Assembly (NCBI GenBank): GCA_958295825.1
Contig: OY282375.1
Coordinates: 1,225,489-1,289,488, forward strand
Source of the DNA: an uncultured Candidatus Entotheonella sp.
Lineage (GTDB): Bacteria > Tectomicrobia > Entotheonellia > Entotheonellales > Entotheonellaceae
DNA length: 64,000 nt
Direction: 5' to 3'
The position numbers and the translations under genes were made by a program. Every line of letters begins with the position of its first letter. Positions within the stretch are counted from its first letter, which is position 1. Shown one piece after another: positions 47,314-55,902 of this stretch. The notes below the pieces were generated by a model that searched no databases, was not told the DNA's origin, and was given only the letters and a program-made list of their open reading frames with translations.

Positions 47314-47383
47314 GCCGGGTTTCTCCCGTCGTCTGAGGTAGGTCCCCTGCCCCGTCCGCTCGGACACGGCGTCGGGAAGGCTT

Positions 47384-47734
47384 TCAGTGATTTTTCAGGA
47401 TTGTATAGGCTTGTCGAATAGCTAACGTCTTGCGGTGCGCGAGCTGCTGAAACTCGTCACCCAAATGGCTGACACGGTCCGGATGATATTTGAGCAACTG
47501 GGCTTTGTAGGCCGCATGAATCTCTTCCGACGACGCACCGGGCTCCAGTTCCAGCACCTCCCACGGATCCAGCGGTTTGGCCCTGCCCGTCTCGGCAGCT
47601 TCGTCGCCATCGCTGGTGGCTTGCGAATACGCGCCGGTGAAGGACGATGCCAGGTGGGCGCGCAAACGCCGCACCAGCCAGTAAGTGCCCATGAACATAA
47701 GGCTGTAGAGGACAAAGCGTATCAGCCAAGGCAT
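47384..47734 (-). CDS. membrane-anchored J-domain protein
   Basis: Residues 1-25 form a hydrophobic anchor (MPWLIRFVLYSLMFMGTYWLV). Residues about 55-116 are a DnaJ domain (LDPWEVLELEPGASSEEIHAAYKAQLLKYHPDR) with the HPD motif that stimulates Hsp70. No zinc finger or client domain follows, so it probably recruits DnaK at the inner membrane. GAGGAG precedes the ATG. Confidence 0.87.
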   Translation of the reverse strand: MPWLIRFVLYSLMFMGTYWLVRRLRAHLASSFTGAYSQATSDGDEAAETGRAKPLDPWEVLELEPGASSEEIHAAYKAQLLKYHPDRVSHLGDEFQQLAHRKTLAIRQAYTILKNH

Positions 47735-47774
47735 ACCGCTATCTCCTCAGCCGCTTGATGGAACCGTCGGCGGC

Positions 47775-48944
47775 TCAAACCACCACCCCTTCGCCCTGCA
47801 AATCGGCAATTTCGGTCTCACTGTAGCCCAACTCCATCAACACGTCATAGGTATGCTCGCCCTGCTCCGGCGTCGGTGTGCGCACGCCGCCGGGCGTACG
47901 CGTCAAGGTGACCGGCGTTCCCAGAATCTCGATCTCGCCCAGCTTGGGGTGCGACACGTTTTGGGCGATTTGCAGGTGCTGTACCTGCTGATCAGCAAAA
48001 GTCTGGTCGATCGTGTACACCGGTCCGCAGGGGACGCCGGCGGCGTTGATCCGCTCCACCCATTTGGCAACGGTGCGATCCTTCAGACAGTCGGCGATGA
48101 TGTCGTTGAGTTCATCCCGGTTCCGTTGCCGTTGCTGCGGGGAGTTGAAGCGTTCGTCGGTGTAGAGATCGTTACGATCGATCGCCTTACAGAAACGCTC
48201 ATATAGCTCCTGGCCGGCGGGGGCAATGTTCAGATAGCCGTCCTTGGCCCGAAACGTGTTGGTAGGCACACCGGTTGGGTGGTTGTTGCCGGCCTGTGGC
48301 GGGACTTCCTTGCCGATGAGCCAGCGGGTGGCCTGGAAGTCGAGCATTTGCACCATCGCTTCCAGCAGCGAGGTGTGAATCCATTGTCCTTCACCGGACT
48401 GCTCGCGCTCGTACAGAGCCGTGAGCACGCCCATGGCCAGGAACATGCCGGCGGTGAGGTCGGCCACGGGAATGCCAACCCGCACCGGCCCGTTGCCCGG
48501 CAAGCCAGTCACGCTCATCAGGCCGCCCAGCCCTTGGGCGATCTGGTCGACGCCCGGACGGTTGGCGTAGGGCCCGGTCTGGCCAAAGCCGGAGATGCTC
48601 GCATAGATCAACCGGGGATTGAGCGGGCGGAGGGTCTCGTAGTCGATCCCCAGCCGGTGTTTGACACCGGGCCGGTAGTTCTCGACCAGCACGTCGGCGT
48701 CCCGCACCATGCGCTTGAGAATGTTGACGCCGCTGGCGTGCTTGAGGTTCAGCGTGAGGCTTCGTTTGTTACGGTGCAGGTTCTGGAAGTCGAAATGGTG
48801 ACGCCCCAATCCGGCGTGCTCGGCGGGATTCTCGACCTTCACCACTTGGGCGCCCATGTCGGCGAGGTGCCGCACGCACGTTGGACCGGCACGCGCCCGG
48901 GTGAGATCAATAACTTTGATCTTGGACAGGGGAGGCAGATTCAT
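47775..48944 (-). CDS. CaiB/BaiF-family CoA-transferase
   Basis: A class III CoA-transferase (389 residues) with KVIDLTRARAGPTCVRHLADMGAQVVKVENP at the N-terminus, ADVLVENYRPGVKHRLGIDYE, and SGFGQTGPYANRPGVDQIAQGLGGLMSVTG. Such enzymes move CoA between carboxylic acids, for example formyl-CoA/oxalate or carnitine. The substrate is not determinable. AAGGAG precedes the ATG. Confidence 0.92.
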   Translation of the reverse strand: MNLPPLSKIKVIDLTRARAGPTCVRHLADMGAQVVKVENPAEHAGLGRHHFDFQNLHRNKRSLTLNLKHASGVNILKRMVRDADVLVENYRPGVKHRLGIDYETLRPLNPRLIYASISGFGQTGPYANRPGVDQIAQGLGGLMSVTGLPGNGPVRVGIPVADLTAGMFLAMGVLTALYEREQSGEGQWIHTSLLEAMVQMLDFQATRWLIGKEVPPQAGNNHPTGVPTNTFRAKDGYLNIAPAGQELYERFCKAIDRNDLYTDERFNSPQQRQRNRDELNDIIADCLKDRTVAKWVERINAAGVPCGPVYTIDQTFADQQVQHLQIAQNVSHPKLGEIEILGTPVTLTRTPGGVRTPTPEQGEHTYDVLMELGYSETEIADLQGEGVVV

Positions 48945-49034
48945 ACGCGCGACTCCTTGGTTACGATTGCATGGTGGGGAATATGGGAGGCAACGGCCGA
49001 ACTCGCGTATCGTAAGACCCGCCCTTCAAAAGTG

Positions 49035-49487
49035 TCAAGCTCGGCGCCCGGTGCTCCCAAAACCGCCCGCCCCCCGACGGGTGGGTTCGATCTCTTCGGG
49101 GCTAACACGACGCAGAGCGACCCGCGGCACAGGCAGAATCAGAAGCTGCGCCAAGCGCTCGCCAGCCTCCACGTGCAGGGGCTGCTGCCGTCGATTCTCG
49201 ACCAGCAGTTGCACGGAACCACGGTAGTCGGCATCAATGACCCCGGGATGGACCGACAAACCGCGCTGAAAAACCGAGCTGCGTCCGAAAATCTGGCCGT
49301 ACCAGCCGTGCGGAATTTGCAGGACGATCTCCAGATCGATTCGGTAGAGCGTACCGGGCGGCAGCGCGTGCTCTTCGGGAATTGCCAGATCGAAGCCGGC
49401 GTCGGTAGCGTACCCCTTCCGCGGCATCCAGGCGCGCGTCGTCAGACAGGCCACGCGAAGTTCTACGGATGTGTCACACGTCGGCAT
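49035..49487 (-). CDS. dut: deoxyuridine 5'-triphosphate nucleotidohydrolase
   Basis: dUTPase hydrolyses dUTP to dUMP and pyrophosphate. All five trimer motifs are seen: DAGFDL, GRSS, GVIDADYRG, GERLAQLLI and the C-terminal RGAGGFGSTG. Length is 150 residues. The ATG at 49487 follows AGGGG. It complements the dCTP deaminase at 24-25 kb, which produces dUTP. Confidence 0.95.
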   Translation of the reverse strand: MPTCDTSVELRVACLTTRAWMPRKGYATDAGFDLAIPEEHALPPGTLYRIDLEIVLQIPHGWYGQIFGRSSVFQRGLSVHPGVIDADYRGSVQLLVENRRQQPLHVEAGERLAQLLILPVPRVALRRVSPEEIEPTRRGAGGFGSTGRRA

Positions 49488-49632
49488 GATCGGCCCCTGA
49501 CAATCGCTTTGCGACACCGCCCGCTAGCCCGGAACATCGAAATTGCCCCGGCAGTCAGTTCCTGATACAAGACCGTGATGCAGTGGGCAAGATAGTCCCT
49601 GCCCGATCAAGCGACTCGCCCAGGAGGAAGCT

Positions 49633-50187
49633 GTGTATCCCCAAACGGTTATTCTGCAAAACAACATGGAAGTCGAACTGTGGCCGATGACCCCGGACGA
49701 CGCCCCGGCCCTCCTGGAGTTTTACCGCTCTCTGCCCCCAAAAGATCTACTGTACCTGAGAGAAGACGTCACCACGCCGGCGTCCATGCAGCGTTGGATT
49801 GAGGGCATCGAGAGCGAACAGAGTTGGCACCTGCTGGCGGGGCATGAAGGGCGAATTATCGCCGACTGCGAGTTGGAGCGGCAGTTTTACGGCTGGTCAC
49901 AGCACATTGGCGAATTGCGCATCGTCGTTGACCGAATGTTTCGTAACAGCGGCCTCAGTCGCCTCATCACCAACGAGATTCTGGCGCAGGCCGTGGATGA
50001 GGGGCTGTACAAGGTCATGGTACAGATGACCGTCGATCAGCGCTCGGCGATCCATATGTTTGAGAAGCTGGGTTTTTGCCACGAAGCCCTCCTCAAGGAC
50101 CACGCCAAGGATCAGCACGGCGAACTGCGCGATCTGGTCATCATGGCCTACTTCACCCGCGATTTCCTGCTCCCAACCTCGGAATAG
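49633..50187 (+). CDS. GNAT-family N-acetyltransferase
   Basis: A 184-residue Gcn5-related acetyltransferase: MTPDDAPALLEFYRSLPPKDL at the start, ELRIVVDRMFRNSGLSRLITNEILAQAVDEG around the acetyl-CoA site, and VDQRSAIHMFEKLGFCHEAL near the end. The substrate is unknown. The GTG start follows AGGAGGAAG. Confidence 0.85.
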   Translation: MYPQTVILQNNMEVELWPMTPDDAPALLEFYRSLPPKDLLYLREDVTTPASMQRWIEGIESEQSWHLLAGHEGRIIADCELERQFYGWSQHIGELRIVVDRMFRNSGLSRLITNEILAQAVDEGLYKVMVQMTVDQRSAIHMFEKLGFCHEALLKDHAKDQHGELRDLVIMAYFTRDFLLPTSE

Positions 50188-50216
50188 TGTCTCCCGCTAC
50201 CAGCCGTTCGGCACCG

Positions 50217-51392
50217 TCAAGTCGTGTACAGCGCGTTGATCCGCACGTATTCTTCCGTCAGATCGCAACCCCACGCCGTGGCTTGGCCACGGTTCAACCC
50301 CAAGTCCACAACGATGCGCACCTCCGGCGCTTGCAGGTAGGTTTCCAACGCCCCTAAATCCACCTCCTGCGGCTCACCCATGGCAAACACACACGTGTCA
50401 CCGAAAGCCATGCGCAGAAGCTCCGGGCGAATGTCCGCCTCTTCATGGCACTTGCCGATAGCCATTGCCAAGCGTCCCCAGTTCGGGTCGGCGCCGTGCA
50501 CCGCGGTCTTGACCAACGGAGAGTTGACGATCGCTTTGGCGATGCGCTTGGCCTGTGCGTCGTCGCGCGCTGCGGTCACGGCAACCTCAATCAGTTTCGA
50601 GGCGCCCTCGCCGTCCCGCGCCACTTCCCTGGCCAGGTGGATGCACACCTCGTCGAGCGCGACCTGAAAGACGTCGGGGTCAACCTCGCCTGCCAAGCCA
50701 TTGGCCATGGCGACAACCGTGTCGCTGGTGCTGGTGTCGGTGTCCACGCTGATCATGTTGAAGGACTTGTGCACGGACTGTTGCAGCATCGGACGCAGCA
50801 CCGCCGGCGACAGGGCCGCGTCGGTGAACACAAAGGCGAGCATGGTCGCCATGTCCGGCTCGATCATCCCCGCGCCCTTGGCAATACCGGCGAGAACGGC
50901 GCCGCCCACCCGCTTGGCGATGCGCTTGGGCCGGGTGTCCGTGGTCATGATGGCTTCGGCCGCCAAGTCCAAGGCGTCCGGGCGCAATTCGTTTCGCAGT
51001 TGCCCCACGATGGCCTGCCGAAAACAATCCATCGGCAGGTGATGGCCGATGACGCCCGTCGAACTCGGAATGACGTCCTCGGGTGCAATACCCAGTTCCT
51101 CAGCCACCCATCGGCAGGTCGCCCGCGCATCGTCCACGCCGCGCTGACCGGTGGCGACGTTGGCATTCTTGCTGTTGATGACCAACGTGTGGGCGTGGTC
51201 GTCCGCCAAATGCTCACGGCCCACGATGATCGGCGCGCCGCAGAACAGGCTCTGGGTGAACATGCCCACCGCCGCCGCCCGCGCCGTAGAGTGGATCACC
51301 GTGAAATCCAGGGTCTCGTCCTTGATACCGATGTTTTTGGCGACGCTCAGATAGCCCTGGGGCTGAAATGGCAACGCTGGCGCACTCGTCAT
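50217..51392 (-). CDS. argJ: bifunctional glutamate N-acetyltransferase / ornithine acetyltransferase
   Basis: ArgJ recycles the acetyl group from N-acetylornithine to glutamate in arginine synthesis. It self-cleaves before the Thr in KGAGMIEPDMATMLAF to give alpha and beta chains. Family sequence includes SSTGVIGHHLPM, DTDTSTSDTVV and GADPNWGRLAMAIG. Length is 391 residues. The ATG at 51392 follows GGGAG. It is 29 nt downstream of a class III aminotransferase gene and probably in one operon with it. Confidence 0.93.
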   Translation of the reverse strand: MTSAPALPFQPQGYLSVAKNIGIKDETLDFTVIHSTARAAAVGMFTQSLFCGAPIIVGREHLADDHAHTLVINSKNANVATGQRGVDDARATCRWVAEELGIAPEDVIPSSTGVIGHHLPMDCFRQAIVGQLRNELRPDALDLAAEAIMTTDTRPKRIAKRVGGAVLAGIAKGAGMIEPDMATMLAFVFTDAALSPAVLRPMLQQSVHKSFNMISVDTDTSTSDTVVAMANGLAGEVDPDVFQVALDEVCIHLAREVARDGEGASKLIEVAVTAARDDAQAKRIAKAIVNSPLVKTAVHGADPNWGRLAMAIGKCHEEADIRPELLRMAFGDTCVFAMGEPQEVDLGALETYLQAPEVRIVVDLGLNRGQATAWGCDLTEEYVRINALYTT

Positions 51393-51421
51393 AAATGGTC
51401 TCCCCTGGCGTTTGCCTCGGA

Positions 51422-52825
51422 TCAACAATAGCTGAACTGTTTCTCGAAGGCCGTCAACGCGTCGTCGATAATCCCCACCATGCGGTCAACCTCGGCCCGC
51501 GTAATGCACAGCGGCGGCGACAGCATGATCATGTGGGTGGCGCGGGTCAGCAGGCCCTTTTCGATCAGAAGCGCGTTCAGGGCGTTGACTTCCTCGCCGT
51601 CGGCGGGGAATTTCTCCTTGCTGTCGCGATTCTGCACCAGTTCCACCGCCGCGAGGAGGCCGATGCCCCGCACATCGCCGATGGTCGGGTGGTGCGCCTG
51701 CAGCCCTTGCAGTTGTTCCAGCAGGTACGCACCCTGGCTGGCGGCGTTTTCCACCAGGCCCTCGCGCTGGATGATGGCAATGTTCTCCAAAGCCGCGGCG
51801 CACGCCACCGCCTGGCCGCCGAACGTCAGCAGGTGCGACAGTTTTTTGCCCGCCTCGGTGGTGAAGACTTCGGCTACCTTCGGCCGACAAATGGTCGCGG
51901 CGATCGGCGCGTAGCCGCTGCTCAGCCCCTTCGCCATGGTCATGATGTCGCCCACCAAGTCCCAGTGCTCGGAGGCGAACATCTTGCCGGTACGCCCGAA
52001 GCCGTTAATCACTTCGTCGACGATCAGCAAGACGCCGTGCCGGTCGCAGATTTCGCGCAGCCGCGGCAGATATTCCGGCGGCGGCACAACGATGCCGCAG
52101 GACGCCGACACCGGCTCGGCAATGACCGCCGCCACGGTCTGCGCGCCCTCGTAGTTGATCAGTTGTTCGATGGCGTCCACGCAATACACGTCGCAGGACG
52201 GATAGGTGTGGCGGTAGTCGCAACGGTAGCAATACGGCGGCGCCACGTGCAGCGTGCCGTTCATGAACGGGCTGTAATACGGCTCCGACATCTGCCGCGT
52301 ACCGCTGACGCTCATGGCGCCGTAGGTCGCGCCGTGGTACGAACCGCGCCGCCCGATGATCTTGAGCCGCTTTGGGTGTCCGGCCAGATATTGATACTGC
52401 CTGGCGATTTTCACCGCCGACTCGACCGCCTCGGAACCGCCGCTGCAGAAGAACACCGTCGACAAGTCGCCCGGCGTGATGTCGGCCAGCAACGTGGCCA
52501 GTTGAATGGCGGGAATGGTGGTCGTCTGCATCGAGCTGCCGTACGCCAAGGTGCCCGCCTGCGCCGCCATCGCCGCGGCGATTTCCTTGCGACCGTGCCC
52601 GACGTTCACCAGCCACAGGCCCGCCAGTGCGTCGATATACTCCTTGCCATCGACGTCCTTGACCATGCACCCCTGCCCTTCGACCAGAATCCGCTTGTCC
52701 GATTCTCTGGCCAAGGCGCGCCACGACGAGCCGTGCATCCACACGTGCGCTTCCCCAGCCTCACGCAACACGTCCGTGTCCGCCCCGTCCGGCAGACTGG
52801 CAAAGGAGATGGGAACCGTGGCCAT
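51422..52825 (-). CDS. class III PLP-dependent aminotransferase
   Basis: A fold-type I aminotransferase (467 residues) with FFCSGGSEAVESAVKIARQY, the SYHGATYGAMSVSG segment, VIAEPVSASCGIVVPP, VDEVINGFGRTGKMFA and the PLP lysine in MTMAKGLSSGYAPIAA. It resembles omega-amino acid:pyruvate and beta-alanine aminotransferases more than ArgD. Being next to argJ, a role in ornithine or related amino acid metabolism is possible. GAGGAG precedes the ATG at 52825. Confidence 0.9.
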   Translation of the reverse strand: MATVPISFASLPDGADTDVLREAGEAHVWMHGSSWRALARESDKRILVEGQGCMVKDVDGKEYIDALAGLWLVNVGHGRKEIAAAMAAQAGTLAYGSSMQTTTIPAIQLATLLADITPGDLSTVFFCSGGSEAVESAVKIARQYQYLAGHPKRLKIIGRRGSYHGATYGAMSVSGTRQMSEPYYSPFMNGTLHVAPPYCYRCDYRHTYPSCDVYCVDAIEQLINYEGAQTVAAVIAEPVSASCGIVVPPPEYLPRLREICDRHGVLLIVDEVINGFGRTGKMFASEHWDLVGDIMTMAKGLSSGYAPIAATICRPKVAEVFTTEAGKKLSHLLTFGGQAVACAAALENIAIIQREGLVENAASQGAYLLEQLQGLQAHHPTIGDVRGIGLLAAVELVQNRDSKEKFPADGEEVNALNALLIEKGLLTRATHMIMLSPPLCITRAEVDRMVGIIDDALTAFEKQFSYC

Positions 52826-52962
52826 GTCTTCGACTCCTCTTTGGCGTTTGAGCAAACTGGAATGGTTTCACCAAGGTTGCAGGCGCAAGACAATAGCAGA
52901 GTCCCCGCTGAAAATACACTTGGTCCAGTGGAAGGACGGCGCAGCAGCGGGAATTTGCAGAT

Positions 52963-52986
52963 CCCTCTTCCCACCGAGGGAGAGGG
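52963..52986. repeat. small REP-like hairpin
   Basis: CCCTCTTCCC pairs imperfectly with GAGGGAGAGGG in the intergenic DNA upstream of the aminotransferase. It resembles the GC-rich palindrome at 36901-36937. Confidence 0.3.
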
Positions 52987-53104
52987 TCAGGGTGATGGGA
53001 AATTCTTGCGTGGTGAAGCCTGCAAGCCGTTCAGCCTTCACCAGTGCAGGCGGCGCGCTTGGCGAACACGTGTCCGAATAATATGTCTACCTGAAGGGTG
53101 AAGC

Positions 53105-53372
53105 ATAGAAGTCACATTCAGGGCACGCCAGCTTCGGCAGTGTTGTGAAGAATCGGCCAGAGCCATCCGCCGATGGGGGCCGGAGGTGGGTCGGAAGTTC
53201 ATCACCCGTATCAAGCAGCTTCAGGCCATAACCAGCGCCCAGAAAGTCTATAACATCAAGGCCATGGGGCTCCATCCGTTGAAAGGGTCCAGAAAAGGCG
53301 AATTGTCAATCACGCTGACAGACAGGTGTCGCCTCATTGTGACGACTGAGATCTCCCATGTGGTAATCGGAT
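53105..53372 (+). pseudogene. higB: HigB/RelE-like toxin relic
   Basis: The frame reads IEVTFRARQLRQCCEESARAIRRWGPEVGRKFITRIKQLQAI, then LHPLKGSRKGELSITLTDRCRLIV. This is HigB-like (RelE superfamily mRNA interferase). The codon at the expected start, 53105, is ATA with GGTGA upstream. The first standard start in frame is GTG 53186, well inside the domain. The usual C-terminal strand after RLIV is lost. The antitoxin-like gene follows. It is probably inactive. Confidence 0.6.
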
Positions 53373-53774
53373 GTGGCGATTTCCTCAGGCGAGGTCTTGC
53401 AGGAGGGAATCAAGGCCCGCGGCATGACCCAGAAGGAACTCGCCGCTCGGCTTGGCAGGCCGCCGCAGGTAATCAACGAGATCATCCGGGCGAAAAAGGC
53501 TATCACGCCGGACACGGCAATCGGGCTGGGAAAGGTGCTTGGGATCGCTCCTCAGCACTGGATCAATCTGGAGACCGATTATCGCATGACCCTCGCCTGC
53601 AATCGGGAAGAGGCGGCCCTTGCTGATAATGTGGAGTGGTTGGATGCCTACCCGGTCATGGTTCCTTCACCTCGCAGTCTGTCAAGAAATTTGCCCGATC
53701 CGTCCGAATCGCCCCGTTCATTTGTCGTGGGACGGCTGCTAGAGAAAAAGGGCTTCCCCAACAATCCAGCTTAG
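53373..53774 (+). pseudogene. higA: HigA-like antitoxin, C-terminally damaged
   Basis: An XRE helix-turn-helix is intact (GEVLQEGIKARGMTQKELAARLGRPPQVINEIIRAKKAITPDTAIGLGKVLG). After YPVMVP the frame seems broken: the neighbouring frame reads SVKKFARSVRIAPFI, and this frame resumes VVGRLLEKKGFP, the usual end of HigA/ImmA-type antitoxins. The GTG start has no good ribosome-binding site. It may still bind DNA. Confidence 0.55.
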
Positions 53775-53789
53775 AAGCAATTTCCGTTC

Positions 53790-54540
53790 AATCTACACCG
53801 CAGCCTGCGTTTCTGAAGTAGTTGACACATGCTTCAGGGCTGAAGGCATCCAGAGCATCGGCGACAGCTTGCCACAAGCCCTCCACCGTGCGCGCTGCTA
53901 CCTGACAACAACCCTTTGAGCTTCGCAAACGCCTGCTCAATTGGATTGAAATCAGGGCTGTCTGGCGGCAAAACAAGTACTCGGCGCCACCCCTTTCTAT
54001 CGTTTCGCGCGCCCCCTGACTCGGCGTGACGACAAGTTGTCCATCACCGCCACGGCACCCGCTCTGATCTCCGGCGCCAAAACCTGTTCAACATAAGCCA
54101 GGAAAGCGGTACCGTTCATGGCGCCGTCGAGCACCATCGGCGCCCGCAGGCCATCCATGCCAAGGGCAGCGCTCAACGTCGTGGTTTCCCACCCATCAGG
54201 CGCCGCAACGCATGGCAGCGGTCAGCCACGCTTGGCACGACCGTAACGACGGGCCACGTCAGGCCGCGCCTGCGCAGTTGGGCTTGAAGTTCCGCCAGGG
54301 TCACGGCGGGCGTCTGTTCGATCTGCTGGAGGAGGAAATCGGCCTGTTCCTCGATACGGCGCGAGCGTCGGTCGCCGCCTTGCGGCTTGGCTGAGACGTG
54401 GCCGTATTGTCGCCCTTGTCGCCGCCAGAGCTTGGTACTGGAGAGACTGACACCGAAGCGCCTGGCAGCCTGTTGTTGCGAGGCGCCAAATAGTTGCCAC
54501 AACACGCTTGCGGAGGTCTTCGGACAGTACGGCTCCCATG
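53790..54540 (-). pseudogene. IS630-family transposase relic
   Basis: The minus strand begins MGAVLSEDLRKRVV, continues in other frames as ARRFGVS, GHVSAKPQGGDRRSRRIEEQADFLLQQIEQTPAVTLAELQAQL, and later LPPDSPDFNPIEQAFAKLKGLL and a final CVNYF-like piece. These are typical IS630 segments. A central part is deleted and several frameshifts and stops are present. Confidence 0.75.
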
Positions 54541-54970
54541 TCTATCGTTCCTCTTTGTCTCCTGTTAAATAGGACGGAAAAAGCTCTAAGGACACTGTGA
54601 TCTCATTCACAAAATCAAGCGCGTGAAGTCGTAGAGCCATTCACCTTGGTCAGCAACGTCGCCCGCGCTCGCTGTTCGCACGGAGATAGAAACGGAGATA
54701 GAAAGTGGGATATAACGCCTTGCACAGGGGGCGGTCAGCACCTCCGGCGTTCCAAAGTTACCGTTTCCATAATCGGGAGGCGGGATAGAGGCATCAAGCT
54801 CAAAAGCGCCGGTTCAGGGGAACGATGTTCTGCTCCCGCGTCTTCTCGGCATGGGCAAAATCTGCTCCCTACACTTCTCAACGCTGAGAAAGCGCTCGTC
54901 CGTGCGGACAGTGTACTCGTCGAAGTGGTTCATACAGACATATTCTTCTGCCATGTGCCCGTCCGCTCCA
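54541..54970. other. intergenic region without recognisable gene
   Basis: 430 nt between the IS630 relic and atpZ. The only structure seen is a short tandem repeat ACGGAGATAGAA x2 near 54678-54702. Confidence 0.4.
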
Positions 54971-55204
54971 TCATTTCTTCAAGACCGTTGATAGAAAATA
55001 ATACATCCCCAGCACAATACCCAGAACTGCCCCAACCAACAAAAATGCCGGCTCCGTCCCCCAACGCCCATCGACCCAGCGCCCGGCAAGAACCCCCAAC
55101 AGGATGGTCAGTACCAGCGTCCAGCCGACGTGCAGGTACGGGCCTACGGTGCGCATGGCCTCGGCCCAGGACGACCCCGGACGCGGCGAATGATTGTCTG
55201 CCAT
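54971..55204 (-). CDS. atpZ: AtpZ/AtpI-family F0F1 ATPase-associated protein
   Basis: A 77-residue protein with two transmembrane helices (VGWTLVLTILLGVLAGRWVDGRWGTEPAFLLVGAVLGIVLGMYYFL). It belongs to the AtpZ/AtpI family that assists c-ring assembly or Mg uptake. It normally heads an atp operon, but here an IS630 relic lies downstream and no ATP synthase gene is in view. Confidence 0.8.
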   Translation of the reverse strand: MADNHSPRPGSSWAEAMRTVGPYLHVGWTLVLTILLGVLAGRWVDGRWGTEPAFLLVGAVLGIVLGMYYFLSTVLKK

Positions 55205-55216
55205 GGCGCCTCTCCC

Positions 55217-55750
55217 CTATCGTTCCCCGTCCGTCGGCAACATCCAATAGCCATCCACCAGCCGCACCCGTTGCGACGGCACCGACGCCGGAACGGGATA
55301 ACCGCGCGTCCGGCGCATCTCGCCGATCCAGCAGTCGTGTTGGTATTCGTGATTGATCAAGTTGATCAGAAGGGTCCGCAGGGTGTGCGACGCCTGCGAA
55401 GGGGCGGCGCGTTGGCCGCTCTGCAGTTCCTCAAGGCGGCCATGCGTGCGGGCCGCCACCGCGTCGCGGTACGCCACGATGGCGGCCAATGGCGGCAGGT
55501 CGCCGCGGTTCTCTTCCGGGTTGGCGGCATCGAACAGGGCGTCAAAACGCGGCTCAATGCTGGGCTCGGCATCGAACAGATTACGCAGCAGAAAATGATT
55601 CACCGCCGCCTGATGTCCAAGGTGCCAGGCAACGGCGCTGCTCTTCGGCTTCGGCCGCCATTGCACGTCCGGCTCCGGCAGATCCCCATAGAGGCTCTGG
55701 GTGTACAGCCGCGCCAAGTCGTATTCATCACGTAGAACCACAAGGTCCAT
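55217..55750 (-). CDS. DinB-like superfamily protein
   Basis: A 177-residue four-helix protein: LPEPDVQWRPKPKSSAVAWHLGHQAAVNHFLLR near the start and LRTLLINLINHEYQHDCWIGEMRRTRG later. The His residues in HLGHQ and HEYQH match the DinB/YfiT metal-site pattern, often used by thiol-dependent transferases. The substrate is unknown. GGAGGG precedes the ATG at 55750. It lies 12 nt upstream of atpZ. Confidence 0.78.
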   Translation of the reverse strand: MDLVVLRDEYDLARLYTQSLYGDLPEPDVQWRPKPKSSAVAWHLGHQAAVNHFLLRNLFDAEPSIEPRFDALFDAANPEENRGDLPPLAAIVAYRDAVAARTHGRLEELQSGQRAAPSQASHTLRTLLINLINHEYQHDCWIGEMRRTRGYPVPASVPSQRVRLVDGYWMLPTDGER

Positions 55751-55902
55751 AGCATATTCCCTCCTGTTGCGTGCAGTTATCCTCACCGTCGACTGGCAAG
55801 TCAAGATAAAATATCCACTGGAGCACAGCACGGTACCGGACTTGCTGGTGTACATTAAACGTGGGAACGACAGGACAAACCACCGGAGGAGCCGGCTTGC
55901 CC

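Noticed and set aside
51395-53101. 568-codon frame opposite the aminotransferase gene
   Set aside because: The minus strand encodes a clear class III aminotransferase; this frame is a high-GC shadow.
54678-54702. CRISPR-like repeat
   Set aside because: Only two adjacent 12-nt copies without spacers; no cas genes in the window.
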